Positions 1-5,522 of a stretch of 6,028 nt of DNA are shown in pieces. Positions within the stretch are counted from its first letter, which is position 1, and each line of letters begins with the position of its first letter. Under the pieces are notes generated by a model. It worked only from the letters and a program-made list of their open reading frames with translations, searched no databases and had not been told where the DNA came from. The stretch is taken from the NCBI GenBank assembly GCA_025352585.1, contig JANXTD010000906.1, positions 1 to 6,028 of the forward strand. The letters are read 5' to 3'. Source of the stretch: Fimbriiglobus sp. GTDB lineage: Bacteria; Planctomycetota; Planctomycetia; Gemmatales; Gemmataceae. The position numbers were made by a program, and so were the translations under genes.

Positions 1-643
1 CGGCGAGCAACTCCGACTCGGGCGGGAGGGGCTGCGGGCCGATCGAGACGGTCCTGACGAAAGTTGTGGGCGGGGGCCAGCGGTAGCGGCGCAGCAAACT
101 GTCACTCCAGACGAGCAACCGGCCGCGAGTGTCGGCCCACGCCCCGCGCGGGTGGTCTAAGTGTTGCCCCGCCGGCCACGGCCCGCCAGGGTCACGCTTG
201 CCTAGCCGGGCGGTGGGCGTACCGCCACCAATCGGGAGGGCGAAAAGGTACTCCGACGTGCCGCCCGCGGGGCGTCCCAAGTGGAGTGTTACGCGTGGGT
301 GGGGGCTATCGGGGACGACCACGACTTGCGGTGCCCAAACGACGTTCGCTAAGCCGAAAGGGTAGAGTGGCGTGACCTCGGCGACCGTAAGGCCGAAGTG
401 GAAAGCGCGGTAACGGTAGCCGGCGAGGAGTCCGCCGTCGCCTACGTCGGGATTGACCGGGTCGAACGACACCGTGGCTGCGGAGCCACGCGCATCGGGC
501 GGCGGCTCGCGCCAGACCGGCTCACCCGGCGCACGCCAATCGACCACCGCGAGCTTCCGCCCGGAGGCCACTGCGAGCCGCGTGCTGTCCGGGCTGAAGG
601 CCAGGGCGTGGACCTTCGACGTGCCGAATTGGAGGGTCAACAT
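1..643 (-). CDS. WD40-like beta-propeller protein, C-terminus cut by window edge
   Basis: Seen: an open minus-strand frame of 214 codons without a stop, from ATG at 643 to the left edge. It starts MLTLQFGTSKVHALAFSPDS and continues RLAVASGRKLAVVDWR, which is the classic WD40/beta-propeller blade pattern (hydrophobic-x-AFSPDG-x-x-LA, then a strand ending in W/D). A second blade-like stretch, AATVSFDPVNP then LLAGYRYRAFHFG, follows at about residues 56-88. No signal peptide or membrane segment is visible, so it is probably cytoplasmic. Known: such propellers are usually protein-binding platforms. Context: it starts 32 nt after the stop of the exported helical protein and is the fourth gene of the sigma-factor operon. 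The ATG has GGGG almost touching it, a poor ribosome site, so translation may depend on upstream ribosomes. In-frame GTG codons at 664 and 679 are alternative starts, the latter overlapping the upstream stop (GTGA). The specific function is unknown. Confidence 0.72.
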   Translation of the reverse strand, partial: MLTLQFGTSKVHALAFSPDSTRLAVASGRKLAVVDWRAPGEPVWREPPPDARGSAATVSFDPVNPDVGDGGLLAGYRYRAFHFGLTVAEVTPLYPFGLANVVWAPQVVVVPDSPHPRVTLHLGRPAGGTSEYLFALPIGGGTPTARLGKRDPGGPWPAGQHLDHPRGAWADTRGRLLVWSDSLLRRYRWPPPTTFVRTVSIGPQPLPPESELLA

Positions 644-675
644 ACCCCTGCGGACGCACGGCACCGGCCGCGGGT

Positions 676-1203
676 TCACTCCTTCGGCGTGATCTTGCCG
701 GCGGCGTCGCGCAACCGCTCCTGGCACGACTTCAGCTTCGCGCTGCGGGCGAGGCGGGGGTCGAGCAGGAACTGGTTCTGCACGGCCGTCAACTCGGTCG
801 TCGCGGCGGTCTCGATCTTGGCGAGTTGCTCCGCGCCAGGGGAGCCGGCCCGGACCCGTGCCCGTGCTTCGGCGAGCGTGGGGGCCAAGCCGGACTGCAC
901 GAGTTCGGTCAGGTGGTCGGTCAACTCGGCGACGCGGTCGGCATCGACGGCCGGCTCCTCGGTGGCGCGGTTCATGGCGTCGGTGAGCGTGCCGAGCGCC
1001 CGGCGGCACTCGTCGGCGCGGTCGAGCGGGCCGGCGGCGTCGCCGAGCTTCACGCCGCGGTCGAGCAACTCTTCGAGCAATGTCCGATTCGCGTGCAACA
1101 GCCGCAGGCGGTCGGCCGCGAGCACCGGGGCCGGCGCGGTCTGGGCGTCGGCCCACAGGGTGAGCAGCGTGGCCACGGCGAGCGTGAGGACTAAGCGCGT
1201 CAT
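676..1203 (-). CDS. Small exported helical protein of the sigma-factor operon
   Basis: A 175-residue protein of unknown function. Residues 1-20 (MTRLVLTLAVATLLTLWADA) form a signal peptide with an ADA|QT cleavage site, so the mature protein should be periplasmic or cell-surface. The remainder is Ala/Leu/Arg/Glu-rich and predicted almost entirely helical, with amphipathic stretches such as LLEELLDRGVKLGDAAGPLD and VAELTDHLTELVQSGLAPTL. The start at 1203 is chosen because AAGGAG lies just upstream and because it gives the signal peptide at the N-terminus; the open frame extends further upstream but only as a shadow of the anti-sigma gene. It begins 8 nt after the anti-sigma stop. Residues 58-107 resemble the outer domain of the anti-sigma factor, which suggests a shared fold or an interaction (inference). 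Likely role: a periplasmic partner or modulator of the anti-sigma factor; an ordinary secreted operon product remains possible. Confidence 0.85.
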   Translation of the reverse strand: MTRLVLTLAVATLLTLWADAQTAPAPVLAADRLRLLHANRTLLEELLDRGVKLGDAAGPLDRADECRRALGTLTDAMNRATEEPAVDADRVAELTDHLTELVQSGLAPTLAEARARVRAGSPGAEQLAKIETAATTELTAVQNQFLLDPRLARSAKLKSCQERLRDAAGKITPKE

Positions 1204-1207
1204 GGTT

Positions 1208-1213
1208 CTCCTT
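1208..1213 (-). promoter_or_regulatory. Strong ribosome binding site sharing bases with the upstream stop codon
   Basis: On the minus strand the sequence is TAAGGAGAACCATG. The stop TAA of the anti-sigma gene (1214-1212) overlaps the AAGGAG Shine-Dalgarno sequence, which stands 4 nt before the ATG at 1203. This fixes the start of the exported protein and implies translational coupling, since ribosomes finishing the anti-sigma factor stop on the next initiation site. Confidence 0.8.
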
Positions 1214-2027
1214 AAGCCCCCGTGCGGATGATCGATTGCAACCGGGCGCGGGCGGCCTTGGCCGTGCCCGCGATCTTCTTCAACTCCCCGCGCGCCGCCG
1301 GCGGGGCCTCCTTCGCCAGCGTCTCGGCGTCCGACTCGGCCGCTTGCAACTTGCCGTCCGCGTCGGCGAGGGCTTGCAGACGCTCGGCGGGCGTCAGCGA
1401 CGGCGGCAGCAGCGCCGCTTGCCGGACGACGCCCTCGTCCACGGTGCGGGCGTACATGCGGCTCAGCGACGCCATCTCGGCGTCGGGCGCGACCTTGTGG
1501 ACCAGCTTCGCCTCGGCGGTGATGTCCGCGGCCCACCCCGACCAGACCGCGACCTTATCGCCCGGCGTCTCGGCCTTCGTCAACGCCGCGAGGTGCCGCA
1601 CTTCCTTCGATAGCAGCTCGTGCCGCAGCTTGGCGACCTCGCCGGCACCGGTGGGGCGCGAGCCGGTCGAGACCCACCAGACGCCGACGCCGACGGTCAG
1701 CATCGCGGCGACCCCGGCGGCGTACTGCCACTGCTCGCGCGCCGCCCAGAAGGCCGTCAACGTGCCGGTCGAGTCGCGCCGCGCGGGTTGGCGGCGCTCG
1801 ATGATCGGCGGTAGGTCGGCGGTGGCGAGGCCGGCGACGAACGCGGCGCGGACCGCGGGCGGACTCGCCGGCACCGGCACTTGCGACACCAGCCGGTCGA
1901 GCTTCAGCAGGCCGCGCCGGAAGCGGGCACAGGCGGGGCAGCCGCGGGCGTGGTCCGCCGACTCGGCCGGGAGCCGGCGCGGGTCGCTGGAGGCGGTCAG
2001 GGCCTGTTGGAACGTCTCGCAGGTCAT
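1212..2027 (-). CDS. Membrane-anchored anti-sigma factor with ZAS-type zinc motif
   Basis: A 271-residue regulator that should bind and hold the adjacent ECF sigma factor at the inner membrane until a signal arrives. Domains: N-terminal anti-sigma domain with the zinc-type motif H26-x3-C30-x2-C33 (HARGCPAC) followed by a helix that would contact sigma; a linker at about 50-98; a single membrane segment at about 101-120 (QYAAGVAAMLTVGVGVWWVS); then a 150-residue outer domain that is largely helical. The start at 2027 is chosen because it gives the usual anti-sigma N-terminus (MTCETFQQAL) and forms an ATGA overlap with the sigma stop codon, with GAGGGA just upstream. The 32 extra in-frame residues before it lie inside the sigma gene and look like a shadow. 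The motif and sigma neighbour make the class firm. The outer domain is not a family I can name, and it resembles part of the next gene's product. Confidence 0.9.
   Translation of the reverse strand: MTCETFQQALTASSDPRRLPAESADHARGCPACARFRRGLLKLDRLVSQVPVPASPPAVRAAFVAGLATADLPPIIERRQPARRDSTGTLTAFWAAREQWQYAAGVAAMLTVGVGVWWVSTGSRPTGAGEVAKLRHELLSKEVRHLAALTKAETPGDKVAVWSGWAADITAEAKLVHKVAPDAEMASLSRMYARTVDEGVVRQAALLPPSLTPAERLQALADADGKLQAAESDAETLAKEAPPAARGELKKIAGTAKAARARLQSIIRTGA
2024..2027 (-). promoter_or_regulatory. ATGA stop/start overlap coupling sigma to anti-sigma
   Basis: The minus-strand bases ATGA contain both the anti-sigma ATG (2027-2025) and the sigma TGA (2026-2024), preceded by a GAGGGA ribosome site. 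This arrangement usually keeps sigma and anti-sigma near a fixed ratio through re-initiation by the same ribosomes. Confidence 0.85.
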
Positions 2028-2647
2028 CGCGGTCCCTCGACGGTCGGTTCGTCGGCGTCGTCGCCCCACAGTCCGGGGCCGATCGCCTTCATCAGTTTCT
2101 GCCGCGCCTTGAACACCCGCCACCGCGCGGTCTCTTCGGTGATGTTCAGCACCGTCGCCACGTCCCGGAACGACAACTGCTCATCGACGCGCAACAACAA
2201 CGCCGAGCGGAACTCCGGGGCCAGGTCCGCGACGGCCAGCGCCACGAGCCGCAGCGACTCGCGGTCGGCGGCACTGCCGTCGGGGCTGCCGGCGTCGCGC
2301 GACGGCGGGTCGTCGCTGAGCGTCTGGATATTCTTGCGCTCGGCCCGCTTCAGGTTGACGAAGTTGTTGTGGCCGATGCGAAACAGCCAGGCCCGGAAGT
2401 TCGTGCCGGTGCGGAACGAACCGAGTGCCGCGAGGACTTTCAGGAAGGTCTCTTGGGTCAGGTCCTCGGCCTTGTGGCGGTCGCGGGTCAGTTGATACAT
2501 CCAGCGGTACAGTCGGTCCCAGTAGTGCTCGACGAGCCGGGCGAAGGCGTCGCGGTCCCCGGCCTGCGCGGCGGTCACCCAGGCGACCTCCGGGTCGGCC
2601 GGCATCGGCGCATTCGTCGGCGTGAGGCCCGGTGCGTCGCCGGTCAT
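2024..2647 (-). CDS. RNA polymerase ECF-type sigma-70 factor
   Basis: A 207-residue sigma factor that directs RNA polymerase to a dedicated promoter set. Region 2 covers about residues 25-101, from AGDRDAFARLVEHYWDRLYR through the region 2.2 signature DLTQETFLKVLAAL to FRAWLFRIGHNNFVNLKRAE (core binding and -10 recognition). A short linker (about 105-135) follows, then region 4 at about 136-188 with the helix-turn-helix LSFRDVATVLNITEETARWRVFKARQKL (-35 recognition). There is no region 1 or 3, as expected for ECF factors, and the length is typical. Two close starts are possible: 2653 (MLMTGD) and 2647 (MTGD). The second is preferred because GGGG stands 6 nt upstream of it, while it abuts the first. 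The stop overlaps the anti-sigma start (ATGA), so the pair is translated together. Target promoters cannot be read from the window. Confidence 0.92.
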   Translation of the reverse strand: MTGDAPGLTPTNAPMPADPEVAWVTAAQAGDRDAFARLVEHYWDRLYRWMYQLTRDRHKAEDLTQETFLKVLAALGSFRTGTNFRAWLFRIGHNNFVNLKRAERKNIQTLSDDPPSRDAGSPDGSAADRESLRLVALAVADLAPEFRSALLLRVDEQLSFRDVATVLNITEETARWRVFKARQKLMKAIGPGLWGDDADEPTVEGPR

Positions 2648-2813
2648 GAGCATCCCCGGCGGGGTCCAGACAGTCGTGATCGTACCGGGCGTCACGATAG
2701 CGTTGCTCCGGCGGGCCGTCCAGCGTGCCGTTCGAGGGTGTAACGCCCGGCCCGGCCGGCCGTTGGCGCGGAAGGCGGTTCCCTCGCTCACGCCGGACGG
2801 GGTGCGCCAAGGG
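2648..2813. other. Intergenic region upstream of the sigma operon
   Basis: 166 bases between the MOSC stop and the chosen sigma start. It should hold the operon's promoter if the sigma operon is transcribed separately from the MOSC gene. I found no convincing -35/-10 pair. On the minus strand a GGAAC (as in many ECF -35 elements) occurs near 2783, but there is no matching downstream element. A 7-bp inverted repeat, TTGGCGC (2763-2769) and GCGCCAA (2804-2810), brackets a 34-nt stretch just after the MOSC stop. It has no T-run, so it is at best a weak terminator or mRNA structure. Confidence 0.4.
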
Positions 2814-3473
2814 TCAACTCCGACTGCGGAGCGTCTCGCGCCAGTCGAGCGACAGCCCCGGCACGGCCGCGAGCGCCGACGACTCCGCCGCGTCGGCCTT
2901 GGCGAAGTGCATCACGCGGTGCGCCCGCCCGATCGTCCACGCCGGGTTCGGCCGCGTGACCAACTCGAAGGCGTCGCCGGCCGCGAGGGTGCCGACTTGC
3001 GTGACCCGCAAGTACCAGCCGCAACGGCCGTTCTTGACGACGCGGGCCGGCAAGTCTTTGATCCGCCAGCGCCGGGCGAGCTTCCAGCACGGCTGCCGCG
3101 GCTGCGTGACTTCGAGCGTCACCCCGCCGCAGCGGTACACGTCGCCGACGCAAACGTCGCCCTCGCTCAGCCCGGCGACGGTGAGGTTCTCGCCGAACGC
3201 CCCACCCGGGAACTCCGCCAGCCCGAGTTCGTCCCGCCAGCCGTCGTAGTGGTCGGCCGAGTACGCGAGCACGGCCTTATCGACGCCGCCGTGGTTGACG
3301 AGGTCCGACTGCCCGTCGCCGGCGAGTCCCGCCGGCGTGACCTCGACCGGCCCGGCGACCGGCTCCTTGAAGAACGCCGTCGCCCACGGCTTGTCGAACG
3401 GGTCGGCCGACCCCGGCACGCCGTGGAAGCGCGGCAACCCGACCTGCACCGAAGTCACGAACGGGGGCGTCAT
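2814..3473 (-). CDS. MOSC-domain protein of the YiiM type
   Basis: A 219-residue cytoplasmic protein. The MOSC fold is seen in order: VQVGLP at 9-14; GLAGDGQSDLVNHGGVDKAV at about 49-68 with the conserved HGG (61-63); GAFGENLTVAGLSEGDVCVG at about 91-110; then EVTQPRQPCWKL with the conserved cysteine C129. A C-terminal helical extension (about 168-219) matches the small three-helix domain of YiiM. From memory, E. coli YiiM is about the same length and carries the same GAFGENL, GD and QPRxPCxKL blocks. Known: MOSC proteins bind molybdenum cofactor through the conserved Cys, and YiiM-type members reduce N-hydroxylated compounds such as hydroxylaminopurine. The start at 3473 has no clear Shine-Dalgarno (the upstream sequence is C-rich) but fits the family N-terminus. 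It is GC-rich like the sigma operon and seems unrelated to the toxin cassette upstream. The family call is firm, the substrate unknown. Confidence 0.9.
   Translation of the reverse strand: MTPPFVTSVQVGLPRFHGVPGSADPFDKPWATAFFKEPVAGPVEVTPAGLAGDGQSDLVNHGGVDKAVLAYSADHYDGWRDELGLAEFPGGAFGENLTVAGLSEGDVCVGDVYRCGGVTLEVTQPRQPCWKLARRWRIKDLPARVVKNGRCGWYLRVTQVGTLAAGDAFELVTRPNPAWTIGRAHRVMHFAKADAAESSALAAVPGLSLDWRETLRSRS
2818..2831. repeat. Small hairpin at the 3' end of the MOSC gene
   Basis: CTCCG, loop ACTG, CGGAG: a perfect 5-bp stem just inside the MOSC stop codon. No T-run follows on either strand, so it is not a convincing terminator. Confidence 0.3.
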
Positions 3474-3632
3474 GGGGGAGTCTCATCGAGAGGGGTGCCG
3501 AAAGCTGGCACCGCGCGTATCGTAACGGTCCGTCCGTATGGGTACTGGTTCTGTCGTATACGAATCCCGATGAGCCACCTGCACCACATGTTTATTCGCA
3601 TGGTGTACGCTGGGGGACTATGGCAAGGCGTG
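3474..3632. other. Intergenic region with three small inverted repeats
   Basis: 159 non-coding bases between the immunity gene stop and the MOSC start, clearly less GC-rich than the MOSC gene. It contains a hairpin GGTGCC/GGCACC (3494-3512, 7-nt loop), a perfect 10-bp palindrome TCGTATACGA (3554-3563), and a bulged inverted repeat CACCACATG/CATGGTG (3582-3605). None is followed by a T-run, so none is a standard intrinsic terminator. The first lies about 20 nt before the MOSC start codon on the minus strand and could affect its translation. I could not pick out a promoter for MOSC. Confidence 0.45.
3494..3512. repeat. 6-bp inverted repeat in the MOSC leader
   Basis: GGTGCC (3494-3499) and GGCACC (3507-3512) pair perfectly around a 7-nt loop. 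The hairpin would lie in the 5' untranslated part of the MOSC mRNA, just upstream of the expected ribosome site. A regulatory role is conjecture. Confidence 0.4.
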
Positions 3633-4175
3633 TCATAGTATGCCGACGATCGCTAATTCTGGCGGCAGCCACTCTAACTGTGACTCCATCTCATGCACTG
3701 GTCTACGGCCCCATCCCACACCACCCCCACTGCCGAAACATAAATAGAGGCCGTGATTCGGACGAATCACAAGCGGCTCATCGTTCATCCATAAAAACTG
3801 TCGCCAGTGCCGAAGAAACACGCCCCACGGTGTCTTGAAAATGACTCGCTGTGTGGCCATGAACAGAACGGCGTCCTGATCCTCCCAACAGGTAGCGTGC
3901 CCAATGGCTGTGACCAGCTCGTCGGCCTCTGGTGAGCAGTTGACGGCCTCACGCCAACTCGCCCAACCGTCATCACTATGGCGTGCCCAATGGTCGTCGG
4001 GCAATAGGCGGACGGCAAATCTTGTAGGGTCTGGATAAATAATATCATGCCATAATTTGATACCGTCTGCCTCGCCTACCCTCTCGATACTGATTCTGTC
4101 CGCTGTAGCGATAGGCCCTTCCACATATAATAAAGGGGCGTTTTCCTTCGATATTTGCGACGTACGGACTCGCAT
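3633..4175 (-). CDS. Probable immunity protein for the adjacent toxin
   Basis: A 180-residue cytoplasmic protein without signal peptide or membrane segment. It is tryptophan-rich (10 Trp) and mildly acidic (about 25 Asp/Glu against 17 Lys/Arg). The core HATCWEDQDAVLFMATQRVI followed by KTPWGVFLRHWRQFLWMNDE recalls, from memory, the DUF2947 group of short uncharacterised proteins; this is tentative. Immunity role is inferred from position: it follows the toxin stop (TAG, 4180-4178) by 2 nt on the same strand and shares the toxin tip's lower G+C (26 of 60 at 4021-4080). The start at 4175 is chosen because GGAG lies 9 nt upstream and it follows the toxin stop directly. An in-frame ATG at 4229 would add 18 residues and overlap the toxin gene. 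The expected job is to bind the toxin domain in the producer and block it. The alternative is an unrelated passenger gene. Confidence 0.72.
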   Translation of the reverse strand: MRVRTSQISKENAPLLYVEGPIATADRISIERVGEADGIKLWHDIIYPDPTRFAVRLLPDDHWARHSDDGWASWREAVNCSPEADELVTAIGHATCWEDQDAVLFMATQRVIFKTPWGVFLRHWRQFLWMNDEPLVIRPNHGLYLCFGSGGGVGWGRRPVHEMESQLEWLPPELAIVGIL

Positions 4176-4177
4176 CT

Positions 4178-5260
4178 CTAGTTGCTCCAACCTCTTTTGG
4201 GAGGGTCGTATTTGTGGGGTCCGGACCAAGACCCATAGTAAATGTGGCCGTCGGAAGGAGTGTGTCCGCTACCCGTGCGCGTGTCCCTCCACTTCAAGTG
4301 TTGTAAATTGTTTTGCAACGAGTTTTCATAGGGACTGCCTTCATAAGTTGTGTGTACCTCATAGCCATGCTCGTACGGCGTATCACCTTGTTGCAGCGGC
4401 ATGTCTTGCGGATCGGGGTACGCGGCCTGTAAGAGTTGTAAGGCGGCCGCCTGACTCTCCACCCTGAAATCGATTCCCCGCCTGGAGGGGTTCTTGATAG
4501 CCTCGACAGCCTTATCCCACCCAGGTTGACCTGGCTTCAGAATCTCTTTTTGCGAAGCCGCCTCAGGGATAGCAAGACCTTTGAGGGGCGCACCCGCTCT
4601 TTTTATGGCACTATCAATGTCTACAAGTACTTGGTTGAATGCAACCTCAGTGGCCTGCTGATTCGCAAGATAGTACGCGGCGCGTGCGAGGCTGTTCGTA
4701 CTCCGGGCCGTCGCGACTGCGTCTTTTATGCCCGTTACGAAGATTTGAACCAGCCCGGTTGGAGACACCTTGATTTCGTAGCAGGTGTTGTGAGCCCAAA
4801 CAGCACTTCCGGATTCGTCTTTGCCGACGAAGTACGTGTGGTTGTCGGCCACCCGGACGTTGTAAACCGTCTCCCACCGGCCGGTGTCGTTGACTGCGTT
4901 GACCTCGATCCACCCGCGCTCGGTCCGCAGCCAGTCGCCTTGCCTGATCTCGCGGAGTGGGACCCATCCCTTGCCGTACACGTAGAACGGGTGTTCCGCG
5001 GTGGCTAAGATCGTCTCAGGCGTGCCTTCCCGTGCTGCTCCGGGCGGAGTCAGCCGCACGTCCAGCCTCGGGGGCACGGCGGCCTGCTCTTTGGCAGCAG
5101 CCATGTCGGCCGGGGTCTGCACGTAGACGAGGTTCTCGCCCTCACGGCCTGGCGGCCGCGGCGATGTGCGTGCCTCGACGCGGGCCAAGCAGCATTTCTT
5201 GTACTTCCGGCCGCTGCCGCACGAGCAGACGGCGTTCCGGCCCATTGTCACCGTCACCAT
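4178..5260 (-). CDS. SEC-C / partial HINT polymorphic toxin with unassigned C-terminal domain
   Basis: A 360-residue chimera. Residues 7-25 are a near-perfect SEC-C zinc motif (GRNAVCSCGSGRKYKKCCL; C12, C14, C23, C24). Residues 26-82 are a linker. Residues 83-158 are the C-terminal half of a HINT autoprocessing domain: TxxH block T87-H90 (ATAEHPFYV), VYNVRVADNHTYFVG at 132-146, and the terminal AVWAHN with His157-Asn158. The N-terminal HINT block with the Cys nucleophile is absent. Residues 159-360 are a probable toxin domain I cannot assign, His- and Tyr-rich near the end (EHGYEVHTTYEG, NNLQHLKW, DGHIYYG). Known: HINT domains upstream of toxin tips release them by self-cleavage at the HN junction. 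The start at 5260 is chosen for a GGGGGG ribosome site 5 nt upstream and because SEC-C then begins at once; in-frame extension to 5395 looks non-coding, and ATG 5245 is less supported. No signal peptide. It is followed by the likely immunity gene. Confidence 0.82.
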   Translation of the reverse strand: MVTVTMGRNAVCSCGSGRKYKKCCLARVEARTSPRPPGREGENLVYVQTPADMAAAKEQAAVPPRLDVRLTPPGAAREGTPETILATAEHPFYVYGKGWVPLREIRQGDWLRTERGWIEVNAVNDTGRWETVYNVRVADNHTYFVGKDESGSAVWAHNTCYEIKVSPTGLVQIFVTGIKDAVATARSTNSLARAAYYLANQQATEVAFNQVLVDIDSAIKRAGAPLKGLAIPEAASQKEILKPGQPGWDKAVEAIKNPSRRGIDFRVESQAAALQLLQAAYPDPQDMPLQQGDTPYEHGYEVHTTYEGSPYENSLQNNLQHLKWRDTRTGSGHTPSDGHIYYGSWSGPHKYDPPKRGWSN

Positions 5261-5426
5261 GCGCACCCCCCGTTCTGGTCTTGACTCCCAAACTCGGTCG
5301 ATGTCGTCAGCCCGGCAGATCGCTACAACCCCGAACATCGTCACGACTCGGTCTACACAATGCAAGCAAAATTTCCGCGAACTGCCGAGTCGCAAGTTTT
5401 AGCGTAACTCCCTTCAGCCCCCCGGA

Positions 5427-5456
5427 TTGACCGCCTCGCCGAACGCGTTCTATAAT
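5427..5456 (+). promoter_or_regulatory. Sigma-70 type promoter for the kinase gene
   Basis: TTGACC (5427-5432) and TATAAT (5451-5456) are separated by 18 bp. The -35 box matches consensus at 5 of 6 positions and the -10 box at all 6. Transcription would start near 5463, giving a leader of about 60 nt before the kinase ATG at 5523. Such a sharp housekeeping-type promoter stands out in this GC-rich setting. Confidence 0.72.
5441..5450. promoter_or_regulatory. Perfect palindrome in the promoter spacer, candidate operator
   Basis: GAACGCGTTC is a perfect 10-bp palindrome that fills the spacer and abuts the -10 TATAAT. A dimeric regulator bound here would cover the promoter. It resembles but does not match GAAC-N4-GTTC LexA boxes, having 2 rather than 4 central bases. 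The operator role is inferred from position only. Confidence 0.4.
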
Positions 5457-5522
5457 GACGGCGACTCGGGACGCTCACGGACGCGCGGCCCGACCCAGCT
5501 CTCTCCCGGTAGGGCGATCGGA

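Larger units (their letters stand above)
5261..5522. other. Divergent intergenic region between toxin and kinase genes
   Basis: 262 non-coding bases separate two divergent genes. The right half carries a near-consensus promoter for the plus-strand kinase. The left half should carry the toxin gene's leader and promoter on the minus strand. It holds an AT-richer patch at about 5360-5400 but no clear -35/-10 pair that I can defend. The 8-mer ACTCGGTC occurs twice (near 5292 and 5346), too short to interpret. Confidence 0.5.

Noticed and set aside
398..2112. Long open frames on the plus strand across the anti-sigma and exported-protein genes
   Set aside because: They are Arg/Ser/Ala-rich with no recognisable domain and lie opposite well-supported minus-strand genes with ribosome sites. 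In GC-rich DNA the complementary strand often stays open by chance.
2753..2762. Palindrome CGGCCGGCCG upstream of the sigma gene
   Set aside because: A 10-bp palindrome made only of G and C is expected by chance in this base composition, and it has no matching promoter element beside it.
2622..3638. Plus-strand open frame of 338 codons across the MOSC gene
   Set aside because: The translation is a low-complexity Arg/Val/Pro-rich string without a domain, and the opposite strand encodes a complete YiiM-like protein.
3620..3838. Plus-strand 72-codon frame with a signal-peptide-like start (MARRVIVCRRSLILAAATLT)
   Set aside because: It lies antisense to the 3' end of the immunity gene, has no ribosome site and shows no coherent mature domain. 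The hydrophobic start is probably chance.
5261..5395. Possible 45-residue N-terminal extension of the toxin gene from ATG 5395
   Set aside because: The strong G-rich ribosome site sits just before ATG 5260 and the SEC-C motif starts right after it. The extension shows no signal peptide or known domain.
5360..5400. AT-richer patch as a minus-strand promoter for the toxin gene
   Set aside because: I tried TTGCGA and TTGCTT as -35 boxes, but neither has an acceptable -10 box at 16-18 bp, so no promoter is claimed.
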